Source of the DNA: Vibrio ishigakensis
GTDB taxonomy: Bacteria > Pseudomonadota > Gammaproteobacteria > Enterobacterales > Vibrionaceae
Length of the DNA stretch: 64,000 nucleotides
Reading direction: 5' to 3'
Assembly: GCF_024347675.1 (NCBI RefSeq)
Contig: NZ_AP024882.1
Coordinates: 1,116,001-1,180,000, forward strand
Shown here: positions 18,748 through 27,891 of the stretch, in pieces
Position numbering within the stretch: position 1 is the stretch's first letter
Layout: the number at the start of each line of letters is the position of its first letter
Notes under the pieces: model-generated
What the model saw: the letters and a program-made list of their open reading frames with translations, nothing else
What the model was told of the DNA's origin: nothing
The model's database searches: none
Program-made: the position numbers and the translations under genes

Positions 18748-19386
18748 TTACCAATTCCTAAACCCGCAAGTATCAATATGGAACCTCACTCCTGAATAGA
18801 GTCCAAGTCCCATATTGTTCTCTCTTCCTGCTTTGTTATATACCTGCCAAAGCATCTTATGAAGCTCTTCTCTCGAAACATCGTTGATAGGAACTAAATC
18901 TAGTGCACAAAAGCTAAGGTGCTTACTCTTGGTCGCGCCACCTGAGGTTTGGTTGTAGTACTGATCTCGGTCTCCTGATACTGGAATTAGAGGTCCTGTT
19001 ACCGGTTCGACGTGTTCTTGGATAAACTTAACCGTTCTTACCATGTTGGGGACTTGCTTCTTGTCGGGAACGGTAAACACGGACGTGCCATTCATCGCCC
19101 AGTTTGTTCCTTGCAAGAGGATAAGGTGCATAGGCATGGTTTTCAGTGGCTCTTCGGTGATCCCTGCGGCGATGAGCTGATCTGCAATTTCTTGGACTCT
19201 GTCTTCAGCACGATTCATTAACATCCAGCCTCTAAAGGCAGCACGGGTAGGCACCTTATAGCCTTTAACATCGATAACCAGATCGCTATATTCAATTTCG
19301 TTTTCTGACTTATATAACTTCATTAAGTCATTCCCAGAGGCCACAAAACTGAAACCTACTAGCGCTAAAATCAAAAATCGAAACAT
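18748..19386 (-). CDS. Exported M15-like (VanY/DacB-type) peptidase
   Basis: 212-aa protein with an N-terminal signal-like segment (MFRFLILALVGFSFVASG). The C-terminal half has SKHLSFCALDLVPIN, giving an HxxxxxxD zinc-ligand pattern, and FHIDTCGFRNW near the end giving the last His, which together match the M15 peptidase zinc site. It probably trims peptidoglycan peptides in the periplasm; the exact bond is not known. A single upstream promoter region is shared with the amylase gene. Confidence 0.7.
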   Translation of the reverse strand: MFRFLILALVGFSFVASGNDLMKLYKSENEIEYSDLVIDVKGYKVPTRAAFRGWMLMNRAEDRVQEIADQLIAAGITEEPLKTMPMHLILLQGTNWAMNGTSVFTVPDKKQVPNMVRTVKFIQEHVEPVTGPLIPVSGDRDQYYNQTSGGATKSKHLSFCALDLVPINDVSREELHKMLWQVYNKAGRENNMGLGLYSGVRFHIDTCGFRNW

Positions 19387-19858
19387 GACTTTTCTCCAAC
19401 GTAAAAGCTTGGATAAGTATAGGTGGAATTCGAAAGTTTGATCTAAGTCACGCCATGTGAGTCTAGAGCAGAAGCACCCACTAGCGGGGTAAAGGTGAAA
19501 GGCTTCTCATCTATAGCATTTAATGGTTAAGCTTCGTATTTTTGTAACCAGTTCTATAACCATCAGTGATTTAACCAGACATCATTCACAATGTTAATGC
19601 TCTAATTCGTAGATGTATCACCTTGTTTATGTGCTTTAAATTAGTATTTTTATGGTTTTAAGTTCTGACTCATCCGGATACTCCCCCCCAGTTTAAGTCC
19701 ATGCTGTTGTACTCATCCCCCTTTTGGGCAGTGTTAGGGATGATTCAGCAACTGGCATACATCTTGTAACTTACGCTAAATCAACAGCGTGCATCATAAT
19801 TATCAATATGAGATGCACTGCAAAGTGTCTGAAACGACAGGTAATTTAGAGGTGTTCT
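19387..19858. promoter_or_regulatory. Divergent region with probable MalT boxes before the amylase
   Basis: 472 bp without a gene. Toward the amylase it holds several GGATGA/GGGGA-type words: complements of CTCATCC (19669-19675), ACTCCCCCC (19680-19688) and CTCATCCCCC (19712-19721), and a direct GGGATGA (19737-19743). They match the MalT consensus GGGGA(T/G)GAGG in part or fully and cluster as in mal promoters. Binding itself is inferred. The rest is AT-rich with no recognisable RNA. Confidence 0.6.
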
Positions 19859-21232
19859 ATGTCAACCCAGATTACTCCGAATATTCAAGCCAGTGATGTG
19901 ATCCTACATGCCTTCGACTGGCCCTATTTGATGGTAGCTGAGCGCGCCGAAGAGATAGCGAAGCTTGGCTATAAAACCGTACTGGTTTCACCACCGATGA
20001 AATCCTTCATACATGAGAAGGGAACCGATTGGTGGCAAAGGTATCAACCTCAGGATTATCGCATCATCGATAACCAACTAGGTGATACCCAAGATTTTCG
20101 AGATATGATGACCGCGACACGCGACGCAGGCCTTCGTGTGTATGTAGATGTGGTGTTCAACCACATGGCTAATGAAGCCTATAAGCGAGACGACCTGCAG
20201 TATCCGAGTAAAGAGGAACTGGAGCTCTATAAGAACGAGTCAGAGAAATACGAGTCATTAAAACTGTTTGGTGATCTCTCTGAGCCCCTATTTACAGAGA
20301 AAGACTTCTATGAAGCTTTTGGCATCGTAGATTGGCAGGATAAACATCAGGTACAGAAAGGACGCATAACCGGTGGTCCCAACGATCCTGGGTTGCCATC
20401 GCTCAATGACAGCGACTATGTCGTCGAGCAGCAGCAGACGTACCTGAAAGTCCTCAAAGAGTTGGGTGTTAAAGGCTTCCGTATCGATGCGGCCAAGCAC
20501 ATCAGTATCGAGCAGATACGCAAGGTGTGGACTCCTGAGATAACTGAAGGCGTGCACATTTTTGGTGAGATCATTACCGATGGTGGTGCGACTAAGCAGG
20601 AATATGAGCTCTTCCTTAAGCCTTATTTGAATAAGACTAAGTTAGGAGCATACGATTTCCCGCTGTTTAATACGGTTTTTCACGCCTTTCGAGACAAGGG
20701 CAGGATGTCTGCGCTAATCGACCCATACAGCTTTGGTGAGGCGCTGAAACGTCAAAGAGCGATTACCTTTGCCATCACTCACGACATTCCAAATAACGAT
20801 GTCTTTAGAGACTTGGTGATGCCTGAAGAGTATGAGTGGCTAGCTTACGCCTATATCCTGTGTCGTGATGGCGGTGTGCCGCTTGTTTACACGGATTTAG
20901 ACCCGAGTGGTATTAAGGATTCGGAAGGGTTACCTCGCTGGCAAGATGCTTGGAAAGACCCGCGTATGGCAACCTTGATTGAATTCCATAACCGAGTTCA
21001 CGGTAATCGTATGGCTGTGCTTGAAGCGAGTGATGATCACTTGGTATTCGAGCGTGGTGACCAAGGCTTGGTAGCTATCAACAAAGCGGATACCGAAAAG
21101 ACCTTTAGTTTGAGGTGGGAGCACGCTATGCGTGACCTTGTTTCAGGGGACCACATTGATAGTGTTGATGGGGATGTTACTGTGACGATTCCTGCTAAAG
21201 GGTATTGCTGTTTGGTGAGAGTAGAAAGCTGA
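19859..21232 (+). CDS. GH13 alpha-amylase, cytoplasmic
   Basis: 457-aa glycoside hydrolase 13 protein without a signal peptide. The four conserved regions are visible: DVVFNH (I), GFRIDAAKH (II, nucleophile Asp), FGEI (III, acid/base Glu) and ITHDIPNND (IV). It has a short C-terminal beta domain. It probably cuts internal bonds of imported maltodextrins or of glycogen. The ATG at 19859 follows AGAGGTG. The MalT-like boxes upstream put it in the maltose regulon (inference). It is followed by REP-like and heptamer repeats. Confidence 0.9.
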   Translation: MSTQITPNIQASDVILHAFDWPYLMVAERAEEIAKLGYKTVLVSPPMKSFIHEKGTDWWQRYQPQDYRIIDNQLGDTQDFRDMMTATRDAGLRVYVDVVFNHMANEAYKRDDLQYPSKEELELYKNESEKYESLKLFGDLSEPLFTEKDFYEAFGIVDWQDKHQVQKGRITGGPNDPGLPSLNDSDYVVEQQQTYLKVLKELGVKGFRIDAAKHISIEQIRKVWTPEITEGVHIFGEIITDGGATKQEYELFLKPYLNKTKLGAYDFPLFNTVFHAFRDKGRMSALIDPYSFGEALKRQRAITFAITHDIPNNDVFRDLVMPEEYEWLAYAYILCRDGGVPLVYTDLDPSGIKDSEGLPRWQDAWKDPRMATLIEFHNRVHGNRMAVLEASDDHLVFERGDQGLVAINKADTEKTFSLRWEHAMRDLVSGDHIDSVDGDVTVTIPAKGYCCLVRVES

Positions 21233-21262
21233 CAGCCGCAAGCTCTCAGCTGGCTGGCACGT

Positions 21263-21329
21263 CATTCCCGTGTTTTGAAAGGGAATCTTCACTGGCAATC
21301 CAGAAAAAGATGCCGGCTCAAGGCCGGCA
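21263..21329. repeat. Two REP-like palindromes after the amylase gene
   Basis: ATTCCC...GGGAAT at 21263-21286 and TGCCGGCTCAAGGCCGGCA at 21311-21329. The second is identical to the copy at 18574. They lie between convergent genes. Confidence 0.75.
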
Positions 21330-21343
21330 CGACGATACTTTTC

Positions 21344-21413
21344 TAGCTGATAGCTGATAGCTGATAGCTGATAGCTGATAGCTGATAGCTGATAGCTGAT
21401 AGCTGATAGCTGA
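21344..21413. repeat. Ten tandem TAGCTGA heptamers
   Basis: Ten perfect copies of the 7-bp unit TAGCTGA with no interruption, followed by TAACTTATA. Located between the convergent amylase and GTPase genes, 10 bp from the GTPase stop. The unit contains AGCT, so both strands look similar. Such a short-unit perfect array should vary in copy number by slippage. It is not in a coding frame or an evident promoter. Confidence 0.95.
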
Positions 21414-21422
21414 TAACTTATA

Positions 21423-22457
21423 CTAGGGTTTATTCTTCCGATTCCTAGCCTCGCTCTGATGGGAGCGATACATCTTACCTAGTTGTTTATCGTGAGATCG
21501 AAGCTCGGCTAGTGAGGCACTGTTGCGGGCTTGTTCTCTTTGCAACTTCATGTAGTTGTTTACACGTCTTGGGTCGAGAGAGCCTTCATCGATAGCCTTC
21601 TGAACGGCGCAACCTGGTTCGCCTTGATGTGAACAGTCACTAAAGCGACATTGCTGTGCCAGTTCTTCCACGTCAGAAAAAGTCTCGCTAAGGCCTTGTG
21701 ACACGTTCGCTAATTGCAACTCACGCATTCCTGGGGTGTCGAGTAAGACCGCACCGCTAGGCATGGTCATGAGCGTACGGCCGGTGGTGGTGTGGCGGCC
21801 CTTGCTATCATCTTCACGGATAGAACCTGTCTTTTGCGCTTCTTCACCCATTAAGGTGTTCACTAGTGTCGACTTTCCTACACCGGATGAGCCCATAAAT
21901 GCGACGGTTTTTCCTGTCCTGCACCACGGCTGAAGGGATTGTACGCTGTCAGAGTTCAATGCATTGACCGTCTCTATCATCAGCATAGGGTCAAGGTCTT
22001 GCACTTGCTGTTTGAGCACTTGTGAGTCATCACAGAGGTCTTCTTTGGTCAGCACGATCACTGGCTCAACCTGAGCCTCATTCGCAAGGGCTAGATAGCG
22101 CTCCACTCGGCTTAGGTTGAAATCATCGTTAAGTGACATAACGATAAACACTGTATCTAAGTTAGAGGCAATGTATTGCTCAACGACCTTAGTCCCCGCC
22201 GCTTTACGTGAAAACAGAGAGCTTCTTTCTAGCAGTCTAGAAAAGCTCAGATCCTCATTTAGGATAACCCAGTCGCCTACGGTCATCGCTGGCAGCGAAT
22301 CGTGGATGGCAAGTGAGATGGAATCAGATTCAGTTTGTAAGGTGTATCCGGAGCGGTGATGCGCACTTACGCGCGCGATCACTTTACCTTCGTAATCTTC
22401 TAAGGTCAGCTGCTGTTGAAAAAAGGGCTGCCAACCAAGGGCATTGAGATTATTCAT
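21423..22457 (-). CDS. rsgA: RsgA-type circularly permuted GTPase
   Basis: 344-aa GTPase of the YjeQ/RsgA family, which in E. coli acts in late 30S ribosome maturation. Domain order is OB-fold (~20-95), then permuted G motifs: TKED (137-140, G4), GSSGVGKS (189-196, G1), DTPGM (~238, G3), then a C-terminal zinc finger with [14 protein letters not shown]. Vibrio usually carries another rsgA near orn and psd on chromosome 1, so this may be a paralogue. It is the last gene of the popT operon; its ATG and the stop of the upstream gene share one base. Confidence 0.88.
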   Translation of the reverse strand: MNNLNALGWQPFFQQQLTLEDYEGKVIARVSAHHRSGYTLQTESDSISLAIHDSLPAMTVGDWVILNEDLSFSRLLERSSLFSRKAAGTKVVEQYIASNLDTVFIVMSLNDDFNLSRVERYLALANEAQVEPVIVLTKEDLCDDSQVLKQQVQDLDPMLMIETVNALNSDSVQSLQPWCRTGKTVAFMGSSGVGKSTLVNTLMGEEAQKTGSIREDDSKGRHTTTGRTLMTMPSGAVLLDTPGMRELQLANVSQGLSETFSDVEELAQQCRFSDCSHQGEPGCAVQKAIDEGSLDPRRVNNYMKLQREQARNSASLAELRSHDKQLGKMYRSHQSEARNRKNKP

Positions 22458-22900
22458 TAGTGATGATGTTGCTTCATTGCCATCTTTTTCACCGGTACAG
22501 ACAGCGTCATAGTGCGGCCAGTGTCAAAGGTGAGTGTTAGTGGGATCACCATGCCTTCTTTTAGCGGTTCTTTAAGATCAAACAGCATGATATGCAGACC
22601 GTGAGGCTTGAGCTCAGTATCCGCTTTTGGTGATAGATTGATGCGCTGCAGTTTACGCATTTTCATCACGCCATTATCCATTTTATGAGTGTGTAGCTCA
22701 GTAATGCCTGCCGCTTCAGTGCTCGCAGAAATAAGCGCGCGCTTATCAGCGGTTGGGTTGGTGATGGTTAAGAAGATAGCGCTGGTGGTTACCGTTGGTG
22801 GCGTCTCTTTTGCCCAAGGATGAGAAACCTCAACTAGGCCACTGGCCCAAGTGAAAGGTGAAAGAAGGCAGAGCAAAAGTGTGAAAAATCGAGTCTTCAT
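22457..22900 (-). CDS. Periplasmic copper chaperone PCu(A)C
   Basis: 147-aa copper(I) chaperone with signal peptide (about 1-20). The family metal motif H-X10-M-X21-H-X-M is met exactly: H70, M81, H103, M105. The C-terminus ends QHHH, which could add ligands. PCu(A)C proteins pass copper to cytochrome oxidase, usually together with a Sco protein, and a Sco gene lies directly upstream, overlapping by 4 bp. Confidence 0.93.
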   Translation of the reverse strand: MKTRFFTLLLCLLSPFTWASGLVEVSHPWAKETPPTVTTSAIFLTITNPTADKRALISASTEAAGITELHTHKMDNGVMKMRKLQRINLSPKADTELKPHGLHIMLFDLKEPLKEGMVIPLTLTFDTGRTMTLSVPVKKMAMKQHHH

Positions 22901-23502
22901 TGTTGAGTCCCACTGGTTATTGTATTTATGGTTTTAATTAGAGGTGCGGGGGAAAGCGTGTGTTGCACCTTGGTTATCTCTGAGCCGTCAGGCGCTAGAA
23001 AATAGAAATAGGAGTTGTGATCAACCGTGTACTCAAGGGCTGAGTCTTCTAGTTCGTTCCGGATATAGATAACGCCATATTTATCGGCCAGAGCCTTGAG
23101 CGTATCGGCATCAGCAGCATAACCTTCAAAGTTTGGGTGGAAGTACTTTGCATAGGTATCGCTGTCTGCGCCGGAGTCGCGTGCAGGGTCGAGCGTGATA
23201 AACACTGGGCGAATCTTAGCTAGGGCCTCTTCGTCTACCTGTTTAAGCGCCGCTGAGAGCATGGCTAATGAGGTAGGGCAAACATCTGGACAACGAGTAA
23301 AACCAAAATAGAGCACGTTTATACGTGGATCTTCAGGGTGAAACAGTGCAACTTCTTTGCCTCCTTCACCCGTTACCATAGGCATGTCTGCTTTTTGCTG
23401 TGCACTCTGCGCGGCCACTTCTTGTTGGGCATCTAGGTATGCCTTAACGCCATAACCTAGCGAAAACGCAACAACCAAAATTAGTGACCAAGTTTTACTC
23501 AT
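22897..23502 (-). CDS. SCO1/SenC-family copper/thiol protein
   Basis: 201-aa membrane-anchored thioredoxin-fold protein. After one N-terminal helix (~5-22) comes GFTRCPDVCPTSLAML with the CxxxC copper site (C71, C75); the third ligand is H162 in TVDHNSYFYF. Sco proteins insert copper into, or reduce the CuA-site cysteines of, cytochrome c oxidase. It overlaps both neighbours by 4 bp, so translation is coupled. No oxidase subunit gene is in the window. Confidence 0.94.
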   Translation of the reverse strand: MSKTWSLILVVAFSLGYGVKAYLDAQQEVAAQSAQQKADMPMVTGEGGKEVALFHPEDPRINVLYFGFTRCPDVCPTSLAMLSAALKQVDEEALAKIRPVFITLDPARDSGADSDTYAKYFHPNFEGYAADADTLKALADKYGVIYIRNELEDSALEYTVDHNSYFYFLAPDGSEITKVQHTLSPAPLIKTINTITSGTQQ

Positions 23503-23927
23503 CTTTCCATCCTAACTAGAAGTGGGATCCCTTGAGGTGACTGTTCAGAACTCACCTTTCCTATCCATGTCATTTTTTCACTGTGGCACGCCGGTAACAA
23601 CAAGGTACCGGTAAACTTGTTGCCTTGGTCACGGGAAAGCTCAAACTTCGCCACTCCCATGTTCATTTCTTTGCCTTCAAGTTCAATCAGTAGCATATCT
23701 GACTTTTGCCCCGGCCAATCTACTTCAATTTCAGTAGGTTGCATCGCTTTAGCCACATCGCTATCAAGGAATACAGATACTCCTTGCTCAGTGCAACCTT
23801 GAGCGGAGGCTTCGCAGTAAGTGAGGTTACTGTCGTCTTTTTTAAATGAATGGTAAATATCCCCAGCAAAGAAACCCAAGACTACGGCTACACCAACCAA
23901 TACGACTTTAACTAAGTTGTTATTCAT
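23499..23927 (-). CDS. Membrane-anchored periplasmic protein, probably copper-linked
   Basis: 142 aa. One N-terminal transmembrane helix (~6-22), then a periplasmic domain with C38, C45 and C114. The stretch LPACHSEKMTW contains Cys, His and Met at spacings suitable for a metal site, and GKEMNMG adds Met residues. I do not recognise a named family. The 4-bp overlap with the Sco gene and 1-bp overlap with popT suggest a role in copper delivery or membrane assembly, but this is inference. Confidence 0.7.
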   Translation of the reverse strand: MNNNLVKVVLVGVAVVLGFFAGDIYHSFKKDDSNLTYCEASAQGCTEQGVSVFLDSDVAKAMQPTEIEVDWPGQKSDMLLIELEGKEMNMGVAKFELSRDQGNKFTGTLLLPACHSEKMTWIGKVSSEQSPQGIPLLVRMER

Positions 23928-24838
23928 TACTTATCCGCAATTTTTTCAAGGGCCAGCACCATACCAATGGCGACTAACATCATGATGATAGCAAGTGGCA
24001 GTTGAGATGATGTATTGAAGATAGATTCAAAGGTATGAGGCATTAGGTTTTCTTGAATGAGAGGCACTTGTTCACCGCTCGAGTTAGTGCGCCAAGTTAG
24101 GGTTTGTTTCCACGGCCAAATCTTTGGCAAGGTGCCAATCATTAGACCTACCAAGAACATTAGGGTGAAATCTCTAAAGCGCTTTAGTAGCCAAGAAAGC
24201 AGATGAGAAAAACTCAACAAGCCGCTAACACAACCCACCAGGAAGAGTGCAAGGATATCAATCTGAAAGCCTTTTACCGCAGCAAGAACGGGAGCGTACA
24301 TCCCGATTAGTAGCAGAATGAAGCTACCTGAGATACCCGGCAAAATCATAGCGCAAATCGCGATTGCACCAGCAAGCACTACATTGATGCCCGTTGGTTC
24401 AAGCTGCAGTGGGTTGATCACAGTGATCATGTAAGCAAAGCCAACACCCACTAGTAGAAAAGCCCACTTTGAGGCGTTAAATGACTCTATTTGACGCAGT
24501 ATATGCCATACCGAGACTAGGATAAGACCAAAGAAAAAAGACCATAGAGGAATAGGATGGGTAACTAGGAGCCAAGAGATAAGCTTAGCTAGAGTAAGGA
24601 TGCTGGTCAGTACGCCACCAAAAAGAGTAACTAGGAACAAGCCATTGATATGCTCGAAAGCACCTTTGATGCCTTTCTCTTTTAATATGCCAATGAGGCT
24701 AGGGTTGATGCGACGGATACTCTCGAGCAGGGTATCGTAAACACCGGTAATAAAGGCAATGGTACCGCCAGATACTCCCGGAACTACGTCCGCGGCACCC
24801 ATAGCCATACCTTTTAGAAAATTAGTGAAATAATTCAT
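23927..24838 (-). CDS. popT: Undecaprenyl-phosphate translocase, DUF368 (PopT family)
   Basis: 303-aa polytopic membrane protein of the DUF368 family. The start FLKGMAMGAADVVPGVSGGTIAFITG and the internal repeat ILPGISGSFILLLIGMY are the two inverted PGxSGG-type half-repeats of this family. DUF368 proteins such as V. cholerae VCA0040 (PopT) return the carrier lipid C55-P from the outer to the inner leaflet for peptidoglycan synthesis. It is the first gene of an operon in which every junction overlaps by 1-4 bp. Confidence 0.9.
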   Translation of the reverse strand: MNYFTNFLKGMAMGAADVVPGVSGGTIAFITGVYDTLLESIRRINPSLIGILKEKGIKGAFEHINGLFLVTLFGGVLTSILTLAKLISWLLVTHPIPLWSFFFGLILVSVWHILRQIESFNASKWAFLLVGVGFAYMITVINPLQLEPTGINVVLAGAIAICAMILPGISGSFILLLIGMYAPVLAAVKGFQIDILALFLVGCVSGLLSFSHLLSWLLKRFRDFTLMFLVGLMIGTLPKIWPWKQTLTWRTNSSGEQVPLIQENLMPHTFESIFNTSSQLPLAIIMMLVAIGMVLALEKIADK

Positions 24839-24934
24839 CAGCTTACATAATTGAAATAAAACTGACGCTATTGTATTGGATTACTGAGGCAAGCAAAACC
24901 TTAGAGAGTAGATTTTAGAGTACCTGATACAGAA

Positions 24935-24966
24935 ATAAAAAAATCCCCGCACTATTGGCGGGGATT
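24935..24966 (-). terminator. Intrinsic terminator after the M20 peptidase gene
   Basis: ATCCCCGC / GCGGGGAT stem with a 7-nt loop, T-rich on the minus strand. Lies 25 bp after the peptidase stop, upstream of the popT promoter region. Confidence 0.9.
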
Positions 24967-24990
24967 GGTGTCTATAGGAGCTTATCGAGA

Positions 24991-26097
24991 TTACTTGATC
25001 AGGAAGCTCATTAGGAATTGAGAAATCTTCTGCATATCTTCGATAGCGATAAACTCTTCTGTAGTGTGAACCTTAGACATACCCGTTGATAGGTTTGCTA
25101 CGGTCAGACCTTTTTCAGAGAAGATGTTAGCATCACTACCACCGCCCGTAGAAGCTAGGATAGGTTGGATATCCAGAGCGGTGAAGGCTTCTTGGATAGC
25201 CATAATGTGCGGGTGTGAATCAGCAATCTGGAATGGGTTGTATGCGCGAGTGGACTCGATGCTGAGCTCAGCGCCATGTTTTTCAGCCGCCGCTTCGAAG
25301 GTCTCTACCATGTGCGCTACCTGAATCGCTAGCTTCTCTTCGTCGATAGAGCGTGCTTCCGCTTCAAGATACAGGCTTGGCATTACAACGTTGGTCGCTT
25401 GACCACCGTTCACTACACCGATGTTCGCGGTAGTTTCTGCATCGATGCGAGACAGCTTCATATTGCTGATAGCGTCAGCCGCAACGGTTAGAGCGTTGAT
25501 ACCCTGCTCAGGTGCAAGACCTGCGTGAGCTGGCTTACCCGTAATGTTTACTTTTAGGTTCTGCTGGCCAGGTGCAACTGTGATGATGGTGCCGATTGGG
25601 CCGCCTGAATCAAGAACGATGCCGTTCTTAGATTGGATTTTGCTTTCATCGAATTGCTTTGAACCGTGCAGACCACCTTCTTCGAATACAGTGAAGGCAA
25701 TTTCAATGGTTTTGTGCTCAAGATTGTTTTCTTGAATGGTTTGGATCGCTTCAACGATAGCCGCAATGCCAGATTTGTCGTCACCACCAAGGATGGTGTC
25801 GCCTGCAGAGCGGATAATGCCGTCTTCGATAACAGGCTCGATAGCGTTACCTGGCGCTACGGTATCCATGTGACAACTTAGTACAACGCTCTCATCGATC
25901 TTGCCTTCAAGTTTGGCATAGATGTTAAAGCCGTTTGATAGGCTCTCAGGCACAGCAAGGCGTTCAACTTCGAAGCCTAGCTTCTGCAGCTGCGCTTCAA
26001 TCTCTAGTGCAACTTCAAGCTCATTGCCTGATTCACTGTCGATTTTGATTAGCTTAATAAAGTTATCAACGAGGCGATTTTGGTCTACTTGTGACAT
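24991..26097 (-). CDS. M20-family peptidase (PepT-like)
   Basis: 368-aa zinc aminopeptidase of the M20/M25/M40 superfamily, closest in pattern to peptidase T-like proteins. Metal ligands and catalytic residues are visible: SCHMDTVAPG, GDDKSGIAAI, FEEGGLHGS, and STGGGSDANIF toward the end. The lid/dimerisation domain spans ~180-290. Cytoplasmic. It probably releases N-terminal residues from small peptides; the exact substrate is not known. Monocistronic with its own terminator. Confidence 0.9.
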   Translation of the reverse strand: MSQVDQNRLVDNFIKLIKIDSESGNELEVALEIEAQLQKLGFEVERLAVPESLSNGFNIYAKLEGKIDESVVLSCHMDTVAPGNAIEPVIEDGIIRSAGDTILGGDDKSGIAAIVEAIQTIQENNLEHKTIEIAFTVFEEGGLHGSKQFDESKIQSKNGIVLDSGGPIGTIITVAPGQQNLKVNITGKPAHAGLAPEQGINALTVAADAISNMKLSRIDAETTANIGVVNGGQATNVVMPSLYLEAEARSIDEEKLAIQVAHMVETFEAAAEKHGAELSIESTRAYNPFQIADSHPHIMAIQEAFTALDIQPILASTGGGSDANIFSEKGLTVANLSTGMSKVHTTEEFIAIEDMQKISQFLMSFLIK

Positions 26098-26254
26098 GGA
26101 TATACTTCTTTATCGAATTTATTAGGCCGACAGTAACCCACATTACGTGCTACACATTCATGACTCAGATCAATTTCGTTTCCGATTTCGCGCCATTGGC
26201 CATACAAATTGCGAGGTCAAGGCGCGAAAATAGACGAAGTATTACCAAATGTTT

Positions 26255-27691
26255 CTAGAAAAGGTGTCCATTGATAGCAAGATGAGTTGCGATACTGGCG
26301 GCATAACCTAGAGCAATAATTGGCATCCACTTTAGGTGACCAAAGAAGGTGTATTTGCCGTGCGCCGCTCCCATCAAAGCTACGCCAGCAGCGGAACCTA
26401 TAGAAAGCAAACTACCGCCTACACCGGCAGTTAGGGTAACCAATAACCAGTTCCCCATTGAGAGCTCTGGCTGCATGGTTAAGATGGCAAACATCACTGG
26501 AATGTTGTCAACAATAGCCGACAAGATACCCACCATAACGTTCGCCCACACTGGATCCCATTGGGTGTACATGATCTCAGAGACCAATCCAAGATAGCCA
26601 AGCAGGCTGAGACCGCCCACGCACATTACCACGCCATAGAAGAATAAAAGCGTATCCCACTCGGCATGGGAAACACGTCTAAATACATCGAACGGCACCA
26701 CAGAGCCCAGACGTTTAAGCGCCGCTTCATCGTGATTCTTCACGGCGATTTCACGTTTACGCTGCAATGAACGAGGTAGAGTTTTTCTTAGGTAGAAACC
26801 GAAGAATTGCAGATAAGCTAAGCCCATCATCATGCCGATCACCGGCGGGAAGTGGAATAGGGCATGGAAACAGACCGCTGTGATGATGGTAAAGATAAAC
26901 AGAGCAACGATGCGTTTTGCGCCTCGCTTTACCTCGACGTACTCATTGACCGCATCAGGGCGCTCTTTTGGCACGAACCAAGACATGATAAGCGCCGGTA
27001 TGACGTAGTTCACCGCTGATGGCACAAATAGGGTTAGGAACTCAGCGAAGGCGACATGCCCTGCCTGCCACACCATAAGGGTAGTGATATCGCCAAACGG
27101 ACTAAAGGCGCCACCGGCGTTTGCCGCGACCACTATGTTGACACAGGCGATGTTGATAAATTTTAGATTATTGCCACCCACCTTCATGACCACTGCGCAC
27201 ATCAAAAGTGCGGTTGTGAGGTTATCCGCGATTGGGGAAATAAAGAAAGATAGGATACCGGTAATCCAGAATAGGCTCCTTAGATCAAACCCTTTGCTCA
27301 CCATCCAGGCGCGCAGCGCATCAAAAAGTCTTCGCTCCTCCATCGCATTTATGTAGGTCATAGCTACCAGCAAGAACAGCAGAAGTTCGGAATATTCGAG
27401 AAGGTTATGGTCAAGGGCCGATTTTGCGGTTTCTATCTCTCCCAAGCGGGTAAAGGTAAAGCCAATCAGAATCCAGATAAGGCCGGCAGCGAGAAGAACG
27501 GGTTTGGATTTTTTCAGTTTTAGGTGCTCTTCGCCCATCACCAAGCAATAGGCGATGGCAAAAATAATCAGGCAAGCGTACCCCACGCCAGATTGGGTGA
27601 GATCAGGGATGTCTCCTAAACCTGTGCTAGCCATTGCTTGAGGTGAGAGCAGGCCGATACACAAGCTCAGTAAACCGAATACAAACTTCAT
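26255..27691 (-). CDS. nhaD: Na+/H+ antiporter NhaD
   Basis: 478-aa ion transporter of the NhaD family. It begins with a cleavable or first-helix segment (MKFVFGLLSLCIGLLSPQAMA) and has about twelve helices. Motifs SPIADNLTTALLMCAVV and FGDITTLMVWQAGHV hold the Asp, Asn and Thr residues expected for the transport core in this family. NhaD exports Na+ (and Li+) in exchange for protons, useful for a marine Vibrio. Upstream on the plus strand is the KefF-like gene across a 200-bp divergent promoter region. Confidence 0.93.
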   Translation of the reverse strand: MKFVFGLLSLCIGLLSPQAMASTGLGDIPDLTQSGVGYACLIIFAIAYCLVMGEEHLKLKKSKPVLLAAGLIWILIGFTFTRLGEIETAKSALDHNLLEYSELLLFLLVAMTYINAMEERRLFDALRAWMVSKGFDLRSLFWITGILSFFISPIADNLTTALLMCAVVMKVGGNNLKFINIACVNIVVAANAGGAFSPFGDITTLMVWQAGHVAFAEFLTLFVPSAVNYVIPALIMSWFVPKERPDAVNEYVEVKRGAKRIVALFIFTIITAVCFHALFHFPPVIGMMMGLAYLQFFGFYLRKTLPRSLQRKREIAVKNHDEAALKRLGSVVPFDVFRRVSHAEWDTLLFFYGVVMCVGGLSLLGYLGLVSEIMYTQWDPVWANVMVGILSAIVDNIPVMFAILTMQPELSMGNWLLVTLTAGVGGSLLSIGSAAGVALMGAAHGKYTFFGHLKWMPIIALGYAASIATHLAINGHLF

Positions 27692-27891
27692 CGCGACTCC
27701 TTGCGATTGTGACTTCCTTTACCGCTATAGCTTAATCTTTATGCACGTGGCTTAGTTTGAGCTAGCTCACCCTTTAGAGAGTGAAAATAAATTCATAAGG
27801 AGCAAGATAGTAAGTGGCGTAACTAACTGAGAAGTCTATAATTTACCTTTGATTTCATCTCTCTCATTCAGGTCTCAAGACAGGGAAAATT

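Noticed and set aside
21344..21413. CRISPR array
   Set aside because: The 7-bp units are directly adjacent with no spacers, and no cas gene is present.
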